DNA of 64,000 bases from Variovorax sp. OV329 (GTDB taxonomy: Bacteria > Pseudomonadota > Gammaproteobacteria > Burkholderiales > Burkholderiaceae_C). The notes beneath the pieces are model-generated. The model made no database searches and had not been told where the DNA came from. It saw only the letters and a program-made list of their open reading frames with translations. The translations under genes were made by a program, and so were the position numbers. Positions 57,412-64,000 of this stretch are shown here, piece after piece; within the stretch, counting starts at the first letter, position 1, and each line of letters opens with the position of its first letter. Where the stretch lies: the NCBI RefSeq assembly GCF_900114785.1, contig NZ_FOUG01000001.1:372001-436000 (forward strand), given 5' to 3'.

Positions 57412-58992
57412 ATGACCCCCAGCCTGCCCGATCGATTCAATTTCGCGGAACACCTCTTCTCGACCAACCGCGGCCGCGCCGCCAAGGCCGCCTACATCGA
57501 CGACCGCGGCAGCCTGAGCTACGGCGATCTGGAAGCGCGTTCGCGCAAGCTGGCCGCTGCGCTGCTGGCCAGCGGCGTGCAGCGCGAGGAGCGCGTGCTG
57601 CTGCTCATGCTCGACAGCAGCGACTGGCCCGTGTCCTTCCTCGGCAGCCTGTATGCAGGCGTGGTGCCGGTGGCGGTGAACACGCTGCTGACCAGCGAGG
57701 ACTACGCCTACATGCTGGACCACAGCGGCGCCAAGGCCGCCCTGGTCTCAGGCGCGCTGCTGCCCACGCTGCAGTCGGCGATGGAGAAGGGCGGCCACCC
57801 GTTGCGCACCGTGTTCGTCTCGCAGCCCACGGGCGAGCTGCCCGCAGGCATGCTGGACATGGAGGCGGCCATCGCCGCGCGTGCGCCGATGGCGCAGCCG
57901 GCAGCCACCTCGCCGCGCGACCATGCCTTCTGGCTCTATTCCTCCGGCTCCACGGGCAAGCCCAAGGGGACGGTGCATGTGCACGGCAGCCCCTGGTGGA
58001 CGGCCGAGCTGTACGGCAAGCCGGTGCTGGGCCTGGGCGAGGACGACGTCTGCTTCTCGGCCGCCAAGCTCTACTTCGCCTACGGCCTGGGCAATGCGCT
58101 GACCTTCCCGCTGTCCGTCGGCGCCACCGTGGTGCTGATGGCCGAGCGGCCCACGCCCGATGCGACCTTCAAGCGCTGGACCGGGCAGACCGATGCGCTG
58201 CGTGATGCCGGCGTGCGCCCCACCGTCTTCTACGGCGCGCCCACGGGCTTCGCCGGCATGCTGGCGTCGCCGCAACTGCCGGCGCGCGATGCAGTCGCTT
58301 TGCGCATGTGCTCCTCGGCCGGCGAGGCGCTGCCGGGCGACCTGGCACAACGCTTCAAGGCGCACTACGGCTGCGACATCGTGGACGGCATCGGCTCCAC
58401 CGAGATGCTGCACATCTTCATCTCCAACCGGCCCGAGGACATCCGCTACGGCACCACCGGCAAGCCGGTGCCCGGCTACGAGATCGAGCTGCGCGGCGAG
58501 GACGGCCAGGTGGTGGGTGTGGGCGAGGTGGGCGACCTCTACATCAAGGGCCCGAGCACGGCCATCATGTACTGGGCCAACCCCGAAAAGACTGCCGATA
58601 CCTTCAGCCAGGGCTGGACCAAGAGCGGCGACAAGTACTCGCGCGATGCCGACGGCTACTACACCTACGCCGGCCGCAGCGACGACATGCTCAAGGTCAG
58701 CGGCATCTACGTCTCGCCCTTCGAGGTCGAAGCCACGCTGATGCAGCACCCCTCGGTGCTGGAGGCCGCGGTGATCGGCACCCAGGACGCCGAGGGCCTG
58801 ACCAAGACCAAGGCCTTCGTGGTGCGCAAGGCCGGCCAGTCGGTGAGTGAAGAGGAACTGAAGGCCTTCGTGAAGGAGCGGCTGGCCCCGTACAAGTACC
58901 CGCGCTTCATCGAGTTCCTCGACGAGCTGCCCAAGACCGCCACCGGCAAGATCCAGCGCTTCAGGCTGCGCGAGCGGGAGCAGGCCCGGTGA
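57412..58992 (+). CDS. bclA: Benzoate-CoA ligase
   Basis: This enzyme activates benzoate to benzoyl-CoA with ATP, the first step of the box pathway. The 526-aa ANL-superfamily protein has the P-loop WLYSSGSTGKPKGTVH (about residue 178), AYGLGNALTFPLSVG, VDGIGSTEMLHIFISNR (A5), GDLYIKG, GRSDDMLKVSGIYVSP (A8) and catalytic Lys near the end in PKTATGKIQRF. GAGGAGA precedes the ATG. It overlaps the following hydrolase gene in GTGA. Confidence 0.95.
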   Translation: MTPSLPDRFNFAEHLFSTNRGRAAKAAYIDDRGSLSYGDLEARSRKLAAALLASGVQREERVLLLMLDSSDWPVSFLGSLYAGVVPVAVNTLLTSEDYAYMLDHSGAKAALVSGALLPTLQSAMEKGGHPLRTVFVSQPTGELPAGMLDMEAAIAARAPMAQPAATSPRDHAFWLYSSGSTGKPKGTVHVHGSPWWTAELYGKPVLGLGEDDVCFSAAKLYFAYGLGNALTFPLSVGATVVLMAERPTPDATFKRWTGQTDALRDAGVRPTVFYGAPTGFAGMLASPQLPARDAVALRMCSSAGEALPGDLAQRFKAHYGCDIVDGIGSTEMLHIFISNRPEDIRYGTTGKPVPGYEIELRGEDGQVVGVGEVGDLYIKGPSTAIMYWANPEKTADTFSQGWTKSGDKYSRDADGYYTYAGRSDDMLKVSGIYVSPFEVEATLMQHPSVLEAAVIGTQDAEGLTKTKAFVVRKAGQSVSEEELKAFVKERLAPYKYPRFIEFLDELPKTATGKIQRFRLREREQAR

Positions 58993-59840
58993 GCGCGCCG
59001 GCCCCGGAGTTCGCGCACATCGCGTGGCGCGGTCGGCCCGTGCGCATCGAGTACCAGCGGATCGCGCCCGAGCGTGCCGATGCGCCGCTGGTGGTCTTCC
59101 TGCACGAGGGCCTGGGCTCGGTGGCGATGTGGAAGGACTTCCCGCAGCAACTGTGCGAGCGCGGTGGCTTTCGCGGCATCGTGTTCTCGCGGCCCGCCTA
59201 TGGCCGATCGACGCCGCGCGCGCAAGACGAGGTGTGGGACGTGGACTTCATGCACCGCCAGGCGCACGAGGTGCTGCCGGCCTTCTTCGATGCGATCGGC
59301 CTGGGCGACGAGAAGCCCTGGCTCTTCGGCCACAGCGACGGCGGCTCGATCTCGCTGCTGTATGCGGCGCGCTTTCCCGACAAGGTGGCCGGCCTGGTGG
59401 TGCTGGCCCCGCATCTGTTCGTGGAGGACGTGACGGTCGAGAACATCGAGCTCGCCCGCCGCGCCTACCTGGAGACCGACATGCCCCAGCGGCTGGGCCG
59501 CTACCACGACGACGTGGATTCGGCCTTCTGGGGCTGGAACCGCATCTGGCTGCACCCGCCCTTTCGCGAGTGGAACATCGAGGCGGAGCTTCACACCATC
59601 CGCTGCCCCGTGCTGGCCATGCAGGGCATCGACGACGAGTACGGCTCGCTGCGCCAGATCCGCGACATCGCGAAGCACGTGCCGCAGACGCAGCTGCTGG
59701 AGATCGCAAAGTGCGGGCATTCCCCGCACCGCGACCAGCCCGAAACGGCGATAGTTTCGACCGTTTCGCTCATCGGGTCCGGCCGCCTTCCCGACAAGGG
59801 TTTCCCCGGGGAAAAGCCGGCTCGAAGCTCAATAGTTTAG
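58989..59840 (+). CDS. Alpha/beta hydrolase in the benzoate operon
   Basis: The 283-aa hydrolase begins GTG 58989 inside the ligase stop. Catalytic elements are PLVVFLHEGLGSVAMWKDFP, the nucleophile elbow LFGHSDGGSISLL (Ser about 118), and a terminal CGHSPHRDQPE (His). A similar gene lies beside box genes in other bacteria. It might hydrolyse a stalled CoA thioester or a lactone, but there is no proof. Confidence 0.88.
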   Translation: MSAPAPEFAHIAWRGRPVRIEYQRIAPERADAPLVVFLHEGLGSVAMWKDFPQQLCERGGFRGIVFSRPAYGRSTPRAQDEVWDVDFMHRQAHEVLPAFFDAIGLGDEKPWLFGHSDGGSISLLYAARFPDKVAGLVVLAPHLFVEDVTVENIELARRAYLETDMPQRLGRYHDDVDSAFWGWNRIWLHPPFREWNIEAELHTIRCPVLAMQGIDDEYGSLRQIRDIAKHVPQTQLLEIAKCGHSPHRDQPETAIVSTVSLIGSGRLPDKGFPGEKPARSSIV

Positions 59841-59880
59841 TAGTAAAGTATTTCAATCAACTGACGTGAGGAGATTTTCA

Positions 59881-61047
59881 ATGAGCCATCGCATCGCACG
59901 CACCGCACTGACCGTCCTGGCACTGGCGTCCATCGCCACCCTGGCGCAAGCCCAGCAGGGCAAGCTGAAGGTCGGTCTGATGCTGCCCTACAGCGGCACC
60001 TACACGGCGCTGGGCGTGGCCATCGAGAACGGCTTCAAGCTGGCGGTCGAGGAAAAGGGCGGGAAGCTCGCCGGCCGCGAAATCGAGTACGTGAAGGTGG
60101 ACGACGAGTCCGACCCGGCCAAGGCCACCGACAACGTCAACAAGCTCATCAAGCGCGACAACGTCGACGTCATCATCGGCACCGTGCACTCGGGCGTGGT
60201 CATGGCCATGGCCAAGGCGGCCAAGGAAAGCGGCACCGTGCTGATCGTGCCCAACGGCGGCGCCGACGCGGTGACGGGCCCCATGTGCGCGCCCAACATC
60301 TTCCGCAGTTCCTTCAGCAACTGGCAGCCCGCCTACGCCATGGGCGAAGTGGCGGCCAAGCAGGGCAAGAAGACCGCGATGACCATCACCTGGAAGTACG
60401 CGGCCGGCGACGAGTCGGTGGCCGGCTTCAAGGAAGGCTTCGAAAAGGGCGGCGGCAAGGTCACGAAGAACCTCACGGTGCCTTTCCCGAACGTGGAGTT
60501 CCAGGCGCTGCTGACCGAGATCGCCGCGGCCAAGCCCGACGTGGTCTATTCCTTCTTCGCCGGCGGCGGCGCCGTGAAGTTCGTCAAGGACTACGCGGCC
60601 GCGGGCCTGAACAAGAGCATTCCGCTCGTGGGCCCCGGCTTCCTGACCGACGGCACGCTGGAAGCGCAGGGCGAATCGGCGCAGGGCATGCTCACCACGC
60701 TGCACTACGCCGACGGCCTGAACACCCCGCGCGACAACGCCTTCCGCACCGCCTACGCCAAGACCTTCAAGCTGCAGCCCGACGTGTACGCGGTGCAGGG
60801 CTACGACGCGGCGCAGATGCTGGCCATCGGCCTGAACGCCACCAAGGGCGACATCACGAAGAAGGCCGAGTTCGCTTCCGCCATCGAGAAAGCCAAGATC
60901 GACAGCCCGCGCGGTGCCTTCACGATCAGCAAGGCGCACAACCCGGTGCAGGACGTGTACCTGCGCAAGGTGGAAGGCAACGAGAACAAGCTGGTGAGCG
61001 TGGCGGTCAAGGGCCTGACCGACCCGGCTCGCGGCTGCAAGATGTAG
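59881..61047 (+). CDS. Branched-chain-type ABC transporter substrate-binding protein (box-linked)
   Basis: The 388-aa exported protein has a signal peptide (SHRIARTALTVLALASIATL, cleavage at AQAQQ) and the LivK-like fold: LKVGLMLPYSGTYTALGVAIENG, DNVDVIIGTVHSGVVMAMAKAAKE, and RGAFTISKAHNPVQDVYLRKVEG. GAGGAG precedes ATG 59881. Its place after the benzoate-CoA ligase operon suggests benzoate or a related aromatic acid as ligand, as in box clusters of Azoarcus. It follows the hydrolase by 40 bp. Confidence 0.9.
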   Translation: MSHRIARTALTVLALASIATLAQAQQGKLKVGLMLPYSGTYTALGVAIENGFKLAVEEKGGKLAGREIEYVKVDDESDPAKATDNVNKLIKRDNVDVIIGTVHSGVVMAMAKAAKESGTVLIVPNGGADAVTGPMCAPNIFRSSFSNWQPAYAMGEVAAKQGKKTAMTITWKYAAGDESVAGFKEGFEKGGGKVTKNLTVPFPNVEFQALLTEIAAAKPDVVYSFFAGGGAVKFVKDYAAAGLNKSIPLVGPGFLTDGTLEAQGESAQGMLTTLHYADGLNTPRDNAFRTAYAKTFKLQPDVYAVQGYDAAQMLAIGLNATKGDITKKAEFASAIEKAKIDSPRGAFTISKAHNPVQDVYLRKVEGNENKLVSVAVKGLTDPARGCKM

Positions 61048-61182
61048 GCCGCAGGCCCATCCACCTTCCGCCGTGCGCGATGAACTCGTCCACGGCATCT
61101 TCCTTGCAGGGCATGGCAAGCGCGGCGCGATGGTGCGCCGGGCTGCCCCTTGCCGGGCCTCTCAACACATGAGACCTTCACG

Positions 61183-62055
61183 TTGGACTTCGGTACCTTC
61201 CTCGTTCAGTGCCTGAACTCGGTGCAGTACGGCCTGCTGCTGTTCCTGGTGGCATCCGGGCTGACGCTCATCTTCGGGATCATGGGCGTCATCAACCTGG
61301 CGCACGGCAGCTTCTACATGCTGGGCGCCTACCTGGCGTTCGCGCTGTCGCCGCTGTTCGGCGACAACTTCATCGTCATGCTGCTGGCCGGCGTGGCGCT
61401 GGCGGCCATCTTCGGCTACGTGCTGGAGTGGGCCTTCTTCAGCTACCTCTACCAGCGCGACCACCTGCAGCAGGTGTTGATGACCTACGGCCTCATCCTG
61501 GTGTTCGAGGAACTGCGCTCCATCCTGGTGGGCAATGACGTGCACGGCGTGAAGGTGCCCTCCTGGCTGGACGGCAGTTTCGCGCTGGGCAGCCTGATGA
61601 GCTACCCCTGGTATCGCCTCTTCGCCTCGGCCGCCTGCGTCGTTCTGGCCGTGGGCCTGTACTACGTGGTCAACCGCACGCGGCTGGGCATGATGATCCG
61701 CGCCGGTGCCAGCAACCGCGACATGGTGCGCGGCCTGGGCATCGACATCCGGCGCCTGTACCGCATCGTGTTCGCGGCAGGCGTGGCGCTGGCTGCGCTG
61801 GCCGGCATGATCGCCGCACCCATGAGTTCGGTCTATCCCAACATGGGGGCGAGCGTGCTCATCATCTGCTTCGTGGTGGTGGTGATCGGCGGCATCGGCT
61901 CCATCACCGGCGCGCTGGTGGCCTCGCTGCTGGTGGGCTTCGTCGACACCTTCGGCAAGGTCTTCTTCGCCGAGGTGGCGGGCATGGGCGTGTACGTGCT
62001 CATGGCCGTCATCCTGATCTGGCGTCCGGAAGGGCTGATGGGGAAGAAGGCATGA
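61183..62055 (+). CDS. Branched-chain-type ABC transporter permease (LivH-like), box-linked
   Basis: The 290-aa permease has typical LivH parts: SVQYGLLLFLVASGLTLIFGIMGVINLAHGSFYMLG and GGIGSITGALVASLLVGFVDTFG. The likely start is TTG 61183 (reading LDFGTFLVQCLN) since that matches family N-termini. A TTG at 61150 is an alternative. No clear Shine-Dalgarno exists. It overlaps the next gene by 4 bp. Confidence 0.88.
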   Translation: MDFGTFLVQCLNSVQYGLLLFLVASGLTLIFGIMGVINLAHGSFYMLGAYLAFALSPLFGDNFIVMLLAGVALAAIFGYVLEWAFFSYLYQRDHLQQVLMTYGLILVFEELRSILVGNDVHGVKVPSWLDGSFALGSLMSYPWYRLFASAACVVLAVGLYYVVNRTRLGMMIRAGASNRDMVRGLGIDIRRLYRIVFAAGVALAALAGMIAAPMSSVYPNMGASVLIICFVVVVIGGIGSITGALVASLLVGFVDTFGKVFFAEVAGMGVYVLMAVILIWRPEGLMGKKA

Positions 62056-63002
62056 GGAAGCTGTCTGCCTTCATCCCGCTGATCGTCGCCCTCGTCCTCG
62101 CGGGGGCGGGCCCCGCGCTGAGCCCGTACCTGTCGGACTTCGTGGTGAAGATCATGATCCTCTCGATCTTCGCCCTGAGCCTGGAACTGCTGGTGGGCAT
62201 GACCGGCCTGGTGAGCCTGGGCCACGCGGCCTTCTACGGCATCGGCGCCTATGCAACGGTGCTGCTGTCGGGCAAGGAGGGCGGCTCCATCGCGCTGCTG
62301 CTGCCCGCGGCCATGGGCTTCGCCGCCGCCTACGCGCTGGTGGTGGGCGCGCTGAGCCTGCGCACCCGCGGCGTCTACTTCATCATGGTCACGCTGGCCT
62401 TTGCGCAGATGGCCTTCTTCGTCTTCCACGACACCGCACTGGGTGGCGGCAGCGACGGTATCTACATGTACATCCGGCCGGCGCTGGGCGCACTGGACAT
62501 GGAGAACCGCATGGTCACCTTCTACGTGGTGCTGGCGGCGCTGGTGTTCACCTACGGCCTGCTGGCGCTGATAGGGCGCTCGCGCTTCGGCGCGGCGCTG
62601 GCCGGCATCCGCGTGAACGAGCAGCGCATGCGCGCTGCCGGCTTCCCGGTGTACGGCTACAAGCTGGCGGCCTTCGTCATCGCCGGTGCGCTGGCGGGCC
62701 TGGCGGGCTTCCTGCTGGCCTCGCGCGACGGCGTGGTCAACCCCGAACTGCTGGCCTGGCACAACTCGGGCGAGGTGCTGCTGATGATCATCCTGGGCGG
62801 CCTGGGCCACCTGCGCGGCGCCGTGATCGGCGCCGTGGCCTTCACGCTGCTCAAGGAGGTGCTGGGCACGCATGCCTTCGTCGGGCCGCTGGCGGACCAC
62901 TGGCAGCTGACGCTGGGCATCTGCATCATCGCCTTCGTGGCGCTGCTGCCCAAAGGCCTCATCGGGCTGGCAAGCCGCCTCTCGCCGAAGGCTTCGACAT
63001 GA
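62052..63002 (+). CDS. Branched-chain-type ABC transporter permease (LivM-like), box-linked
   Basis: The 316-aa membrane protein has LivM motifs: ILSIFALSLELLVGMTGLVSLGHAAFYGIGAYA, SLRTRGVYFIMVTLAFAQMAFF and GGLGHLRGAVIGAVAFTLLKEVLG. It overlaps the permease and ATPase genes by 4 bp on either side. Confidence 0.92.
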   Translation: MRKLSAFIPLIVALVLAGAGPALSPYLSDFVVKIMILSIFALSLELLVGMTGLVSLGHAAFYGIGAYATVLLSGKEGGSIALLLPAAMGFAAAYALVVGALSLRTRGVYFIMVTLAFAQMAFFVFHDTALGGGSDGIYMYIRPALGALDMENRMVTFYVVLAALVFTYGLLALIGRSRFGAALAGIRVNEQRMRAAGFPVYGYKLAAFVIAGALAGLAGFLLASRDGVVNPELLAWHNSGEVLLMIILGGLGHLRGAVIGAVAFTLLKEVLGTHAFVGPLADHWQLTLGICIIAFVALLPKGLIGLASRLSPKAST

Positions 63003-63751
63003 GCGCACTTCTTTCTGTCAGTTCGCTCACGCGCCGCTTCGGCGGGCTCGTGGCTGTCAATGGCGTGACGCTGGACCTTCGCCTGGGCGAAGTACATGCA
63101 GTGATTGGCACCAACGGCGCCGGCAAGTCCACGCTGATCAACATGCTCTCGGGCGAAATCGCGGCCTCGGAAGGCCGCATCGCGCTGGATGGCGAAGAGA
63201 TCACCAGGCGCTCGCAGGCCCTGCGTGCGCGCAGCGGGGTGGGGCGCAGCTACCAGCGCACCACCATCTTCCCGGAGTTCACCGTGCACGAGAACTGCCG
63301 CCTGGCCGCGCAGGCCGCCACGCCGCGGCCCTGGGCCATCTGGCAGTCCTCGCGCAGCTGCGACGCGAGCAACGCCGCCGCCCGCGAGGCGCTGGAGGCC
63401 GCGGGCCTGGCCGAGGTGGCCGGCCGCGTCGCCGGCACCCTGAGCCACGGCGCCAAGCGCCAGCTCGAAGTGGCGATGTGCCTGGCCACCCGGCCGCGCG
63501 TGCTGCTGCTGGACGAGCCGCTCGCAGGCATGGGTGCGGAGGAAACCGACCGCATGCTCACGCTGCTGGCCAAGCTCAAGGCCAGCCACGCGATCCTGCT
63601 GGTGGAGCACGACATGGACGCGGTGTTCCGCATTGCCGACCGCATCACGGTGATGGTCAACGGCGCGGTCATCGCCTCGGGCGACCCGGCCTCGATCCGC
63701 CAGAACCCCGAGGTCCGCACGGCCTACCTCGGCGAAGAGGGAGGCCACTGA
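62999..63751 (+). CDS. Branched-chain-type ABC transporter ATPase (LivG-like), box-linked
   Basis: The 250-aa ATPase has Walker A GTNGAGKSTLINMLSGEI, Q-loop SYQRTTIFPEFTVHENCRL, signature TLSHGAKRQLEVAMCLA and Walker B VLLLDEPLAGMG, with H-loop LVEHDMDAVF. It ends NPEVRTAYLGEEGGH as LivG proteins do. The next gene starts 1 bp after its stop. Confidence 0.92.
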   Translation: MSALLSVSSLTRRFGGLVAVNGVTLDLRLGEVHAVIGTNGAGKSTLINMLSGEIAASEGRIALDGEEITRRSQALRARSGVGRSYQRTTIFPEFTVHENCRLAAQAATPRPWAIWQSSRSCDASNAAAREALEAAGLAEVAGRVAGTLSHGAKRQLEVAMCLATRPRVLLLDEPLAGMGAEETDRMLTLLAKLKASHAILLVEHDMDAVFRIADRITVMVNGAVIASGDPASIRQNPEVRTAYLGEEGGH

Positions 63752-63752
63752 G

Positions 63753-64000
63753 ATGCTCAAGATCGAAGGCCTCAACACCTACTACGGCGACAGCCACATC
63801 CTGCGCGGCGTCGACGTTCAGCTGCCCGCCTCCACCTCGCTGGGCCTCTTGGGCCGCAACGGCATGGGCAAGACCACGCTGATCCGCAGCCTGATGGGCT
63901 ATGTGCGGCCAGCGTCCGGCCAGGTGCTGTTCGAGGGCCGCAAGGTCACCGGCTGGGTGCCGGAGAAGATGGCGCGCCTGGGCATCGGCTACGTGCCGGA
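63753..64000 (+). CDS. Branched-chain-type ABC transporter ATPase (LivF-like), 3' truncated by window
   Basis: Only the first 82 codons are in the window. They read LKIEGLNTYYGDSHILRGVD, Walker A LLGRNGMGKTTLIRSLMG and GWVPEKMARLGIGYVP, as in LivF proteins. It completes the five-gene benzoate-linked transporter. Confidence 0.9.
   Translation, partial: MLKIEGLNTYYGDSHILRGVDVQLPASTSLGLLGRNGMGKTTLIRSLMGYVRPASGQVLFEGRKVTGWVPEKMARLGIGYVP

Overview
The window looks like a chromosomal segment of a high-GC betaproteobacterium of the Burkholderiales, most probably Comamonadaceae and Variovorax-like. The evidence is the protein sequences of the translation genes, the box and nic catabolic clusters, the ihfA/merR/tRNA-Pro neighbourhood and uniformly GC-rich codon use. 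I see no phage, integrase, IS element, rRNA or CRISPR array.

Region 1 (1-7022) is a conserved housekeeping block on the + strand: 3' end of thrS, infC (AUC start), rpmI, rplT, a terminator or attenuator, pheS, pheT, ihfA, a MerR regulator and tRNA-Pro(GGG) with its own promoter and terminator. Region 2 (7005-18678) holds a convergent cation-diffusion transporter, a DUF72 protein and the coupled recC-recB-recD operon. Region 3 (18694-24322) is mixed: a passenger-less autotransporter barrel, a voltage-gated K+ channel with a C-terminal zinc ribbon, a 724-bp non-coding stretch with two MITE-like inverted-repeat modules, a RibD-type reductase, a CYTH-HD fusion, and a class II aldolase with a tautomerase. 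Region 4 (24333-30971) has a signalling operon (hybrid-sensor-like histidine kinase, lone receiver, receiver-cyclase, each overlapping by 4 bp), dkgB, an orphan ABC substrate-binding protein and a BamE-like lipoprotein.

Region 5 (31094-41261) is a catabolic island for an N-heteroaromatic acid. A five-gene branched-chain-type ABC transporter precedes nicC-nicE-nicD-nicX-nicF, the route 6-hydroxynicotinate to 2,5-dihydroxypyridine to N-formylmaleamate to maleamate to maleate to fumarate. A convergent TetR regulator closes it. Four copies of one AT-rich motif lie upstream of the transporter (two), nicC and tetR, which suggests one TetR regulon covering uptake and catabolism. No nicAB is present. 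Region 6 (41482-46784) encodes a three-subunit 2-oxoacid oxidoreductase (FAD/Fe-S subunit, gamma-alpha fusion, beta) and a CBS protein. Region 7 (46805-50675) has a type II toxin-antitoxin pair overlapping a membrane AraC regulator, a secreted hydrolase, a small conserved protein and a ferritin-like protein.

Region 8 (50683-64000) is the aerobic benzoyl-CoA (box) pathway: on the minus strand boxR, boxC, boxB, boxA and a MaoC protein; divergently a DUF4863 protein, benzoate-CoA ligase, an alpha/beta hydrolase and a second branched-chain-type ABC transporter that runs off the window end. A TGCA-N6-TGCA BoxR-type operator precedes boxC, and a good sigma70 promoter precedes the ligase operon. boxD is not in the window. 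Everything here is inferred from the sequence and family knowledge; no database search was run.
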